Positions 33,743-40,692 of a DNA stretch of 40,692 nucleotides are shown here, piece by piece. Within the stretch, counting starts at the first letter, position 1, and every line of letters starts with the position of its first letter. Source of the stretch: Bacteriovoracaceae bacterium (GTDB taxonomy: Bacteria > Bdellovibrionota > Bacteriovoracia > Bacteriovoracales > Bacteriovoracaceae); contig CANHIY010000010.1 of NCBI GenBank assembly GCA_947461175.1, positions 1 to 40,692 of the forward strand, in the 5' to 3' direction. The notes beneath the pieces were generated by a model. It was not told where the DNA came from. It was given only the letters and a program-made list of their open reading frames with translations, and searched no databases. The translations under genes were made by a program, and so were the position numbers.

Positions 33743-36391
33743 ATGAAAAAACTCATCATCATTGATATTTCTAATTTTATTTTTCGGGCCTTTTTTGCCA
33801 TCAGGCCTTTACACGCACCAGATGGAACGCCAGTTAATGCGGTTTATGGGGTGTTATCCATGATCCATAATATGATGGTAAAATACCGGCCTACTCATAT
33901 CCTGGTGGCGAGGGATACAAAAGAAGGATCTTTTAGAAAAGAAATCTATAAAGATTATAAGGCCCATCGAACAGAACCACCTGATGATCTTATTCCACAG
34001 TTTTCTCTTATTGATGAATTAGTCAGAGTGCTTGGATTGCCAGAAGTTAAACTTGCCTCTTATGAAGCCGATGACATTATTGGCTCTGCTGCTACCCAAT
34101 GGAAAAATCAGTTTGACGAAATTCTTATTGCCTCTGGTGACAAGGACCTGATGCAGTTTGTAGATGGTCCAGTCAAATTGCTTGATACTATGAAAGACAA
34201 GGTTTATTCCCGTGAAGATGTAAAAGATAAGATGGGTGTTTATCCTGAACAAATCATGGACTACCTCTCTCTCATTGGCGATTCTTCTGACAACATTCCA
34301 GGTGTTGAGGGCATAGGACCCAAAGGAGCCCAGAATCTCATCGAAGAATTTGGGACACTGGATAAGATTATAGAAAATATTGGCTTCATAAAAAATAAAC
34401 GCTCCCAAACGGCTTTAGTAAATCATAAGGACATGGCCATCATTTCAAAAAATCTGGTGAAAATCATTTGTGATCTTGATTTGAAAATTTCCTGGGAGGG
34501 AACAAATTACAAGTTAAAGTACACCAAGGATCTGGAACATTTTTTAGAGCAGTTAGGTTTTAGGTCTTGGCAAACAAAACTTGAAAGTTTTAGATCTGAA
34601 GAGGATGTCACTCCAATTAGTTCTCAAGAAGTAAAGCCTCAGTTAAAACCTCTGATACAAAATTTTGAGAAGTGGAGCCTTGAAGATTGTAAAAAAAATA
34701 TTACCGAAGAAAAGGTTATAGCTCTCACTCATTTAAGTCATGATGAAATGAATCAGTATAGTCAATGGCGTGGACTTTCAGTAGCAACTTCTCAATCTAC
34801 GGGTTATTTGTCCTTAACTCCAGAGGAAACAAAAGTATTTATTAACAATCTTAATGATAAAGATGTGATGGTCGTTTGTTATCAGTCTAAGCCACTTTTA
34901 CAGTTTGCAATGAATCTGGGCATAGATCCAAAATTTAAATATTTTGATATTTCTCAAGCACATTTCAATATTAATCCTGAATACAGGCATGACCTTGTTA
35001 CAATTACAGAAGAATTTCTGGGCATCAAATTGAAAAGCACTGGAAAGATTCAAACCGATTTGTTTGGTGATCAGAATGACGATGAATTCTTATCCCTTTG
35101 TGAAAAGGCCCAGGCACTGTTACAACTTTATCCCTTTCTAAAAAATAAGATGAAAGAAATGGATGTAGAACGCCCTTATTCAGAGCTCGATATACCTCTA
35201 ATCAAAGTTTTAGCATCAATGGAGTTAGAAGGTATTTCTTTGGATATCTCTTACTATAAAGAATTAGAAACTGAATTTTCATCACAAATTTCTGAAATTG
35301 AAACTAAAGTTTACGAGGTGGCCGGAGAGAAAGTGAATTTGAGGTCACCTAAACAAGTGGGAGAATTGTTATTTGAAAAACTTCAGTTACCCATCATAAG
35401 AAAAACCAAAACCGGTTATTCCACGGATGCAGAAGTTTTATCTGAACTTTCAGCTCTCAATATCAGTCCGATTCCTGACTTACTCCTTAAGTATAGAGAG
35501 ATTGAGAAACTTCTATCCACTTATGTTAAGGCATTGCCATTGATGGTAGACCCAACGACCAAAAAGATTCATACTCATTTTCAACCATCGAACGCAGCTA
35601 CAGGGAGATTATCTTCGGACAATCCAAATCTTCAAAATATCCCTGTCCGTACTGAAAACGGAAGAAAACTCCGTAAAGGTTTTGTTCCCTCTATGGGGAG
35701 GATTCTCCTTTCTGCTGACTACTCTCAGGTTGAACTCCGGCTTCTTGCACATTTTTCTCAAGACCCCAGCATGCTTGACGCCTTTAAAAATGATAAGGAC
35801 ATCCATCAACAAACTGCTTCTGAAATCTTTGATGTCCCCTTGGACAGAGTAACCAAAGACATGAGAAATAGTGCTAAAGCCATTAACTTTGGACTTATGT
35901 ATGGCCAAACAAGTTTTGGACTTTCCGGTGCTTTACATATTTCTCAAGCTGAGGCGAGGAAGTACATCACAAGTTATTTTCAAAAGTTTCAATCCGTGAA
36001 GGGATTTTTGGATGAACTCAAGGAAAGGGCCGAAAAAACAGGATATGCTGAAACTTTATTTGGAAGAAAAAGATTATTACCTGACATTAAATCTACCAAC
36101 AGACAAATTAAATCTATGGCAGAAAGGGTGGCAATTAATAGTCCCATTCAGGGTACCGCCGCCGACATCATTAAACTCGCCATGATCAACATTCAGGATC
36201 TTATTCTTCAAAAGGGATATAAATCCAGGATGATTTTACAAGTTCACGATGAACTCATTTTTGATGTCGTTTCTGAAGAATTAGAGGGGATGAAAGAGCT
36301 GGTCAGGGAACAGATGGAGAATGCTGTATCCCTGACCGTGAAACTAAAAGTTCAGATGGGAGTGGGAAAAAACTGGTATGATCTAAAATAA
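33743..36391 (+). CDS. polA: DNA polymerase I
   Basis: An 882-residue polymerase that fills gaps and removes RNA primers. Residues 1-285 are the 5'-3' (FEN) nuclease: LIIIDISNFIFRAFFA, ASYEADDIIG, IASGDKDLMQ, LIGDSSDNIPGVEGIGPKGA. Residues about 490-882 are the polymerase: motif A LLSADYSQVELRLLAHF with D659, motif B RNSAKAINFGLMYGQ, and motif C LQVHDELIFDV with D836-E837. The middle region (about 295-475), where the 3'-5' proofreading domain belongs, lacks the D-x-E motif and the other acidic metal ligands, so proofreading is probably absent, as in Taq polymerase. It is 32 bases downstream of the RDD gene and converges on the OmpA-domain gene. Confidence 0.97.
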   Translation: MKKLIIIDISNFIFRAFFAIRPLHAPDGTPVNAVYGVLSMIHNMMVKYRPTHILVARDTKEGSFRKEIYKDYKAHRTEPPDDLIPQFSLIDELVRVLGLPEVKLASYEADDIIGSAATQWKNQFDEILIASGDKDLMQFVDGPVKLLDTMKDKVYSREDVKDKMGVYPEQIMDYLSLIGDSSDNIPGVEGIGPKGAQNLIEEFGTLDKIIENIGFIKNKRSQTALVNHKDMAIISKNLVKIICDLDLKISWEGTNYKLKYTKDLEHFLEQLGFRSWQTKLESFRSEEDVTPISSQEVKPQLKPLIQNFEKWSLEDCKKNITEEKVIALTHLSHDEMNQYSQWRGLSVATSQSTGYLSLTPEETKVFINNLNDKDVMVVCYQSKPLLQFAMNLGIDPKFKYFDISQAHFNINPEYRHDLVTITEEFLGIKLKSTGKIQTDLFGDQNDDEFLSLCEKAQALLQLYPFLKNKMKEMDVERPYSELDIPLIKVLASMELEGISLDISYYKELETEFSSQISEIETKVYEVAGEKVNLRSPKQVGELLFEKLQLPIIRKTKTGYSTDAEVLSELSALNISPIPDLLLKYREIEKLLSTYVKALPLMVDPTTKKIHTHFQPSNAATGRLSSDNPNLQNIPVRTENGRKLRKGFVPSMGRILLSADYSQVELRLLAHFSQDPSMLDAFKNDKDIHQQTASEIFDVPLDRVTKDMRNSAKAINFGLMYGQTSFGLSGALHISQAEARKYITSYFQKFQSVKGFLDELKERAEKTGYAETLFGRKRLLPDIKSTNRQIKSMAERVAINSPIQGTAADIIKLAMINIQDLILQKGYKSRMILQVHDELIFDVVSEELEGMKELVREQMENAVSLTVKLKVQMGVGKNWYDLK

Positions 36392-36420
36392 TGGGAACAT
36401 ACTAAAAATAAATTTAAAGA

Positions 36421-37695
36421 TCACTTCCTGTAAATTCTAATCATCACCTTACGATTGAGAGCTTCATCGATATCTTCAATTGCTCTGGCATCACCATAGG
36501 CCACTGTTTTGATTTTGTCTTTACTGATGCCTAAGCCCACAAGGAAGGCAGACACTTCCCTCGTCCTCTCTTCGCTTAAGATAAAGTTATGTTCAGCATT
36601 TCCTCTTTTTGAGGCAAATCCTTCCAAGATGAAATGATATCCTGGAGAATACTTCTTTTTAAGTTTTCTCAGCTGTTTTTTGAAAGTTTCCACTATGACA
36701 GTCGAATTATTTGCAAAATAGACGTTCCATGCGTAAAACATCCTCCCATAAATTTCACTCTCTCTTCTAAGAAGTTCTTGTCTGGTAAGTTTTTCATCTT
36801 GTTTTTTTTGTTCTACCAGAGGGGCATCCTCGGTCACCGGAGCATATTTTAGGCCAAAAGAGATACGGTAATCGTTTGAACTTTTATCGATAAGACCACC
36901 GGCCGATAGTCCGCCAAAAGTTAGTAAGTTTTGAGATGTTCTATGCCTAAGCCCCGCATAGATTTCATTGGGATGTTGATCTCCCTGAATTTGCTGGTAA
37001 CGATAGGCCTCAATATTGAGTGCCCATGGACCCGTCATGGGCAAATAGGCCCCAAATCCAATCCTTAAAGCTTCTCTCAGGTCGATGGTGTACTCTGATG
37101 TTGCATCCACATCTTGAGTGAGTTTTGAGCCTGGAGAATTCAGGTACCCAAGATTAATTGCAGTTTGAAATGCCTGAAATCTTGATTCCAGGTTCCACCC
37201 CAAGTATGCACTCGCCTTGGGAGAGTTGGAAACATAGTCGCCGGTACCTGTTGGTAGGGTAATTTTTGGGTGAAAGGCAAGGGCATGATTGGAGTTTTCA
37301 AAAAATTTCCAGATCAAGTCAACCTGAGTATCCCCTGGAAAATAGCCTTCTAAATTATTTCCGTACTGGTAACTCATCATTGAGGCCAAACCAAATTGAG
37401 TATTATCATTGTACCTATAGGCTCCACCTAACTGGAGGGTTGATAGAGAGTCAATAACACTACTTACTCTTTCGTTATTTTGTTTGACGGTTAACGGGTT
37501 ACTTACATAACTTAAAGAAGAGGTAAGAATCCATGGATAATTAGAAGGGTAAAGTGAACTTGCCTTTAAGGCATGATGAGTCTGTGAGTAACCTGTATTC
37601 TGTGAAAATTGAAAAAATTCAAGGTTGATAGCTCTGGCCTCAGAAATAAAAATAAATCCTGATAAAAAAAACAATAAGAGAAAATGAATTTTCAT
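36421..37695 (-). CDS. Outer-membrane beta-barrel protein with OmpA C-terminal domain
   Basis: A 424-residue protein with signal peptide (MKIHFLLLFFLSGFIFISEARA), an N-terminal barrel of about 260 residues with transmembrane strands such as LQLGGAYRYNDNTQFGLASM and YDIRISFGLKYAPV (partly paraphrased from residues 90-110 and 270-285), a charged linker, and an OmpA/Pal-like domain in residues 315-424: FANNSTVIVETFKKQL, LEGFASKRGNAEHNFILSEE, RTREVSAFLVGLGI and NRKVMIRIYRK. In Pal the first block reads GHADERG; here it is GFASKRG, so the Asp that contacts diaminopimelate is replaced while the Arg of 'LSxxR' is kept. It probably links outer membrane and peptidoglycan, perhaps weakly. AAAGGG precedes the ATG. 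Confidence 0.85.
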   Translation of the reverse strand: MKIHFLLLFFLSGFIFISEARAINLEFFQFSQNTGYSQTHHALKASSLYPSNYPWILTSSLSYVSNPLTVKQNNERVSSVIDSLSTLQLGGAYRYNDNTQFGLASMMSYQYGNNLEGYFPGDTQVDLIWKFFENSNHALAFHPKITLPTGTGDYVSNSPKASAYLGWNLESRFQAFQTAINLGYLNSPGSKLTQDVDATSEYTIDLREALRIGFGAYLPMTGPWALNIEAYRYQQIQGDQHPNEIYAGLRHRTSQNLLTFGGLSAGGLIDKSSNDYRISFGLKYAPVTEDAPLVEQKKQDEKLTRQELLRRESEIYGRMFYAWNVYFANNSTVIVETFKKQLRKLKKKYSPGYHFILEGFASKRGNAEHNFILSEERTREVSAFLVGLGISKDKIKTVAYGDARAIEDIDEALNRKVMIRIYRK

Positions 37696-37708
37696 CTGTT
37701 GTACCCTT

Positions 37709-37736
37709 TGACAGTGTAATGTAATTTCTTCACTGT
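37709..37736. promoter_or_regulatory. TTGACA box and 6-bp dyad in the divergent OmpA/lipoprotein spacer
   Basis: A perfect TTGACA lies at 37709-37714 on the plus strand, but the hexamer 17 bases on (CACTGT) is a poor -10. ACAGTG (37711-37716) and CACTGT (37731-37736) are a perfect inverted repeat with centres 20 bases apart, the usual spacing for a dimeric regulator. It could govern either divergent gene. Confidence 0.3.
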
Positions 37737-37803
37737 GAATAAATGAGATCAGTATCTGGTGATATCATAGCAGAAAAATTTACTTAAGTTTAAGGACTTA
37801 TTT

Positions 37804-39744
37804 ATGCAATTTTCATTGTTTATCCTTCTTTTGGTTGTGGTTTCTTGTGGTCAGAATCCCCACTTAAAAATAAGGCCCAAGGTAGGGGCACTTGATCGAA
37901 ACATAAATCCCATCACTGTTTCAGCTGAGCTGATCTTAAGAGAGAAGGGGTCTAAAAAAGAGGGTGTGGTAGATTTTGGAAATCTCAAAAAAGGCCAAGT
38001 TCACTCCAGACAACTGGAACTGGTCAACATAGGGCAAATAAACGCAACTGGAATATCAATACCTACGTACATTGACTCCTTTATATTAGAAAATTTAAAC
38101 TGCACTGAAGTTCTGGATAGAGGTCAGTCCTGCGATTTAAATGTTAAAATTAATCCTACAAAAGAAGGGGTTGAGAGCAGTACTTTGATCGTTGGTTATG
38201 ATCCCATTAATGAGAAGCCACAGAAAAATGTAAAATCATTTATTCTTGCTAATGTCCAGGTTGAACCTACGCCCCAAGAAGTAAAGCTAGCTTTTATTCC
38301 TAAGAATTATCCAACTGGATTAATTGTCTTGAAAGACATTCCGTTGTCTGAAAAAAGACGTATTGAATTGGAACTAAGAAATGTTGGTGAAATTGTTGCG
38401 ACGAATCTGCGTTTATCTGAGTTGACCACTCCTTATCGCATGATTAGTACTAATTGTAGTCAAGAACTTTCAGTTGGAGCCTTTTGTTCTCTGGAAATTG
38501 AGTATTCTGCGGATTCTGTTCGCGAGGACTCCCTAACTTTGACGGCTTCTACGAAATTTTCTGACTCCAAGGCCATTCAGGAGATTAAGGCAAATGCTGT
38601 AAAACTTAATCTTCCTGCAAAAATTGAGGTGGTGGATGGAGAAATAAGCCAGGACATTTATGAAATTCTTGGTGTTAAACCTGAATCCCTTTCACCGTTC
38701 CATGAAGTGAGAGGTGTTGATGTTGGCATTCTTACAACGGAACGTCCTATTAGATTCAATTTAAAGCTTAAGAATATTGGAGATAATAAAGCTAAAATAA
38801 CGCAAATTAAGCATCTCGAGACTAACGAGTTTAAATACACGTTGGGAAATTATCCGGGAGAAAAAGGAACCTGCTCATTAGAAATTCAAAAGGGTGATTG
38901 TCACGTTGAGATAATAGTCGCACCAAAAGATATTAGGAATATCTCTGATCTTCTTGAACTTACTTACGAAGATGGAAACGGAAATATTCGAAGATTATCA
39001 ATTCTTTTATTGGCCTCAGTTAGAGAAAAACAACTCATTGCCTGCAAGACCATTTCAGCTCGTTCAAACGCCGAACAAAGGGAAGTTGTTAAAAGATTAA
39101 CATCGTTGAGTGCTTATAAACTCCCTTACAAATTGAATTCAACGGAAACAAATGCCACTCTACAAACACTTTTTAATCTTGAGTCAAATATGACCGTAAG
39201 ATCTCAGAGTGACTTAAGTAATTATGTCATTCCTACAGTAAAGAATGCTATGGTTCAATTCGGTTTTGATATTTCTAAAACTGAACTCTCTAAATACTCA
39301 TCCGCCAAAATTGAGCTGGATATTTTGAAAATTGGCACCGAAGGATCTAAATTTGATACGACTGAGGTTCTTTGTCTAAATGAAAATAGATCGTGTTCAG
39401 GCACCTTTTTTATTGATAGTAATTTTGGTCCTTTGAAGACATCGAATTACAAAATTAATACTCAGCTTTTTTCAGGAGAGCTTTTAAGAAGTGCCAGCGA
39501 AAATCCTGAATCTCTCGATCATGTTTTCTCTTTAAGCGGTAATAAAGGGCTGGTTTCTAAAACTGATAACTATTCCGTTTTTAGGTTAAAAAAGAGAATT
39601 CCATTAAAAGACTTGTTTGGTGACTATACAATCATTTCAGACTTTGGAAATGGATTAAACCTCATTCTTGCCGATGACTCTCTTCTACTGGGTTTACCTA
39701 AGCTGGTGCTTGAAACTGACCAGAATTCCTGCCCGACAGAGTAG
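37804..39744 (+). CDS. Large lipoprotein with repeated ASH/Ig-like beta domains
   Basis: A 646-residue lipoprotein: MQFSLFILLLVVVSCGQN has lipobox VVSC with Cys16. At least three beta-sandwich repeats follow, each with 'V-x-F-G-x-L/I ... L-x-x-x-N-x-G ... C ... G-x-x-C-x-L-x-I/V ... P': residues about 50-145 (VVDFGNLKKGQVHSRQLELV, NCTEVLDRGQSCDLNVKINP), 165-255 (ELRNVGEIVATNLRLSEL, CSQELSVGAFCSLEIEYS) and 295-400 (LKLKNIGDNKAKITQIKHLE, GDCHVEIIVAPKD). This is the pattern of the 'choice-of-anchor D'/ASH family. The last 220 residues are different and unknown. Likely on the outer membrane, in binding or assembly. AAGGA precedes the ATG. Confidence 0.78.
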   Translation: MQFSLFILLLVVVSCGQNPHLKIRPKVGALDRNINPITVSAELILREKGSKKEGVVDFGNLKKGQVHSRQLELVNIGQINATGISIPTYIDSFILENLNCTEVLDRGQSCDLNVKINPTKEGVESSTLIVGYDPINEKPQKNVKSFILANVQVEPTPQEVKLAFIPKNYPTGLIVLKDIPLSEKRRIELELRNVGEIVATNLRLSELTTPYRMISTNCSQELSVGAFCSLEIEYSADSVREDSLTLTASTKFSDSKAIQEIKANAVKLNLPAKIEVVDGEISQDIYEILGVKPESLSPFHEVRGVDVGILTTERPIRFNLKLKNIGDNKAKITQIKHLETNEFKYTLGNYPGEKGTCSLEIQKGDCHVEIIVAPKDIRNISDLLELTYEDGNGNIRRLSILLLASVREKQLIACKTISARSNAEQREVVKRLTSLSAYKLPYKLNSTETNATLQTLFNLESNMTVRSQSDLSNYVIPTVKNAMVQFGFDISKTELSKYSSAKIELDILKIGTEGSKFDTTEVLCLNENRSCSGTFFIDSNFGPLKTSNYKINTQLFSGELLRSASENPESLDHVFSLSGNKGLVSKTDNYSVFRLKKRIPLKDLFGDYTIISDFGNGLNLILADDSLLLGLPKLVLETDQNSCPTE

Positions 39745-39786
39745 ACTTATTCTTAAGTGAGTTTCATAAATTCCGATAAGGAAATT

Positions 39787-40200
39787 ATGAAACTCATAAT
39801 TTTTATTGTTTTTATCTTTTCATTCAATGCCTTTTCAATTCAGTGTGACTGCGAAGTAAGAATTTATGGACCAATCACCGGACCTCAGACTCTGAGTTTA
39901 AAGATTCTTAAAGTTTTTGAACTTGAAGAGTTTAGTCAGCACTCCTTAGTCAATCATAATTTGTGTCGAGTATCATGCACAAAAACATTTGAAAAAGAAA
40001 TGACTAATGAAAGGCTTAAGTTTGAGCTCCTGAACTATTCTCAGGAGCTCATTGAAGAAAATATAATTGGTTATAACTGCACTGGGCCTACAACGTTAAA
40101 ATTTCCAGTCAGAGTAAAGGCTTTATTGGGAGGCAAGGGGTTAGGGAATGTTTCTGACTTTATTGAGGTTGTAGACTTTGAAAAATTTTGTTCAGATTAG
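39787..40200 (+). CDS. Small secreted cysteine-containing protein
   Basis: A 137-residue protein with signal peptide (MKLIIFIVFIFSFNAFS) followed directly by IQCDCEVRIYG. Six cysteines remain after cleavage (CDC, CRVSC, NC and the one three from the end), consistent with disulfides. No family recognised. The start is ATG 39787 with AAGGA four bases upstream; the open frame extends to GTG 39757, which would put ten polar residues before the signal peptide and is rejected. It follows the large lipoprotein by 42 bases and is likely its operon partner. Its stop overlaps that of the convergent rhodanese gene. Confidence 0.68.
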   Translation: MKLIIFIVFIFSFNAFSIQCDCEVRIYGPITGPQTLSLKILKVFELEEFSQHSLVNHNLCRVSCTKTFEKEMTNERLKFELLNYSQELIEENIIGYNCTGPTTLKFPVRVKALLGGKGLGNVSDFIEVVDFEKFCSD

Positions 40201-40523
40201 CCTTTCTCAATAGGGTAACCCTCGCTGATCCATAGATCCATTCCTGCATCGGCAATACAGATCAAATTATTTAAACCTGAGCCCGCTAGAAATTGATATG
40301 CATTCTGGGCCCTGCCACCTCTTTTGCAATGAATGTAAATGTGGTCATATTTTTTTAGTTCCTCAAGATGTTGACCTAATTCCCCCAGAGGGAAGTTGAT
40401 GGCGCCTTTTATGTGAGCCTCTCTATACTCATCTGGATTCCTGACATCTAGGATGATGTCATTTTTTCCCATCTTAAGATGTTTATCATGAAAATCTTTC
40501 AAACTCAGGACAGTATTTGACAT
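40197..40523 (-). CDS. Single-domain rhodanese-like protein
   Basis: A 108-residue cytoplasmic protein with one rhodanese domain. IILDVRNPDEYREAHIKGAI is the conserved 'D-V-R-x-x-x-E-x-x-x-G-H-I-x-G-A' block, and IYIHCKRGGRAQNAYQFL holds the catalytic Cys in a C-x-x-G-G-R-A loop, so sulfur transfer activity is expected. WISEGYPIEKG is the usual domain end. It resembles GlpE/PspE-type proteins, without a signal peptide. GGAG lies five bases before the ATG. Partner and pathway are not indicated by the neighbours. Confidence 0.92.
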   Translation of the reverse strand: MSNTVLSLKDFHDKHLKMGKNDIILDVRNPDEYREAHIKGAINFPLGELGQHLEELKKYDHIYIHCKRGGRAQNAYQFLAGSGLNNLICIADAGMDLWISEGYPIEKG

Positions 40524-40596
40524 GTTTACTCCATTTTTAGGGTTTCAATTATTTTATCCTACCAAATTCCGATAAGTCTTCAGGAGAGTCAAGTTA

Positions 40597-40692
40597 ATGA
40601 TCTACGTCTTTTTTTTGCTCCTGACAATTTGCTATCGCTTTCTTAAGTATCGTTTTGAACGAAAGAACTTCTTGAGATCTTTGACTGAGGCC
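40597..40692 (+). CDS. Start of a membrane-associated protein (3' partial)
   Basis: ATG 40597 is preceded by AGGAG (spacing ten bases) and opens a frame that stays open for 32 codons to the window edge. The first 12 residues (MIYVFFLLLTIC) are hydrophobic and are followed by a basic stretch (YRFLKYRFERKNF), as in a signal anchor with the C-terminal part in the cytoplasm. Too little is present to name a family. It is divergent from the rhodanese gene. Confidence 0.5.
   Translation, partial: MIYVFFLLLTICYRFLKYRFERKNFLRSLTEA

Noticed and set aside
34019-34408. 129-codon minus-strand open frame inside polA
   Set aside because: It lies wholly antisense to the intact 5'-3' nuclease region of polA, has no ribosome-binding site of note and no protein character; it is a shadow frame.

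Overview
The window is a compact, low-GC, mostly housekeeping-plus-envelope stretch from a Gram-negative bacterium. I infer a relative of Bacteriovorax/Halobacteriovorax/Bdellovibrio (Bdellovibrionota). The reasons are the many Sec signal peptides and lipoboxes, outer-membrane beta-barrel and OmpA proteins, heptose-sugar genes (GT9 transferase, gmhA), and above all a cluster resembling the myxobacterial Glt/Agl gliding machinery. A secreted protein-glutaminase-like enzyme fits a predatory or scavenging lifestyle. The assignment rests on gene content only; no rRNA or tRNA is present to confirm it.

Layout: 1-1993 (+) holds the tail of an unknown protein, an EI24/CysZ-like membrane protein and a GT9 glycosyltransferase. 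1997-2386 (-) is a small secreted protein. 2468-6443 (-) is hisS-valS ending at a clear terminator. 6543-12326 (-) is a membrane Fe-S oxidoreductase followed by three overlapping unknown secreted proteins. 12429-14059 (+) is a polytopic membrane protein and a lipoprotein. 14079-14900 (-) is hslO (Hsp33). 15008-20639 (+) is an AddB/AddA-like nuclease-helicase pair. 20716-28858 (+) is a six-gene operon for an outer-membrane barrel, three TPR proteins, a small CglF-like protein and a GltG-like FHA/TonB-type protein. 28855-30558 (-) is a TolQ-TolR-TolR type motor operon meeting it tail to tail. 30695-32010 (-) is a small secreted protein and a protein-glutaminase-like enzyme. 32082-33054 (-) is trxA-gmhA. 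33210-36391 (+) is an RDD protein and polA. 36421-37695 (-) is an OmpA-domain barrel. 37804-40200 (+) is a large lipoprotein and a small secreted protein. 40197-40523 (-) is a rhodanese, and a last gene starts at 40597 and leaves the window.

The centrepiece is 20716-30558. The gene order large TPR protein, TPR lipoprotein, tiny secreted protein, FHA-TM-TonB-like protein matches, as I recall it, the gltD-gltE-gltF(cglF)-gltG order of Myxococcus. A proton-driven motor of one TolQ-like and two TolR-like proteins (AglR/AglQ/AglS type) lies next to it in convergent orientation. The likely picture is an inner-membrane motor that energises an envelope-spanning complex through the GltG-like protein, with TPR proteins in the periplasm and a barrel in the outer membrane.

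Other points of note: both members of the AddAB-like pair carry the four-cysteine iron-sulfur nuclease signature; PolA has a degenerate proofreading domain; two genes have hairpins that cover the ribosome-binding site; and several convergent gene pairs share or nearly share their stop codons. Intergenic space is minimal: no gene-free stretch reaches 300 bases (the longest is about 155, at 33055-33209), and I saw no RNA genes, CRISPR arrays, insertion sequences or prophage.
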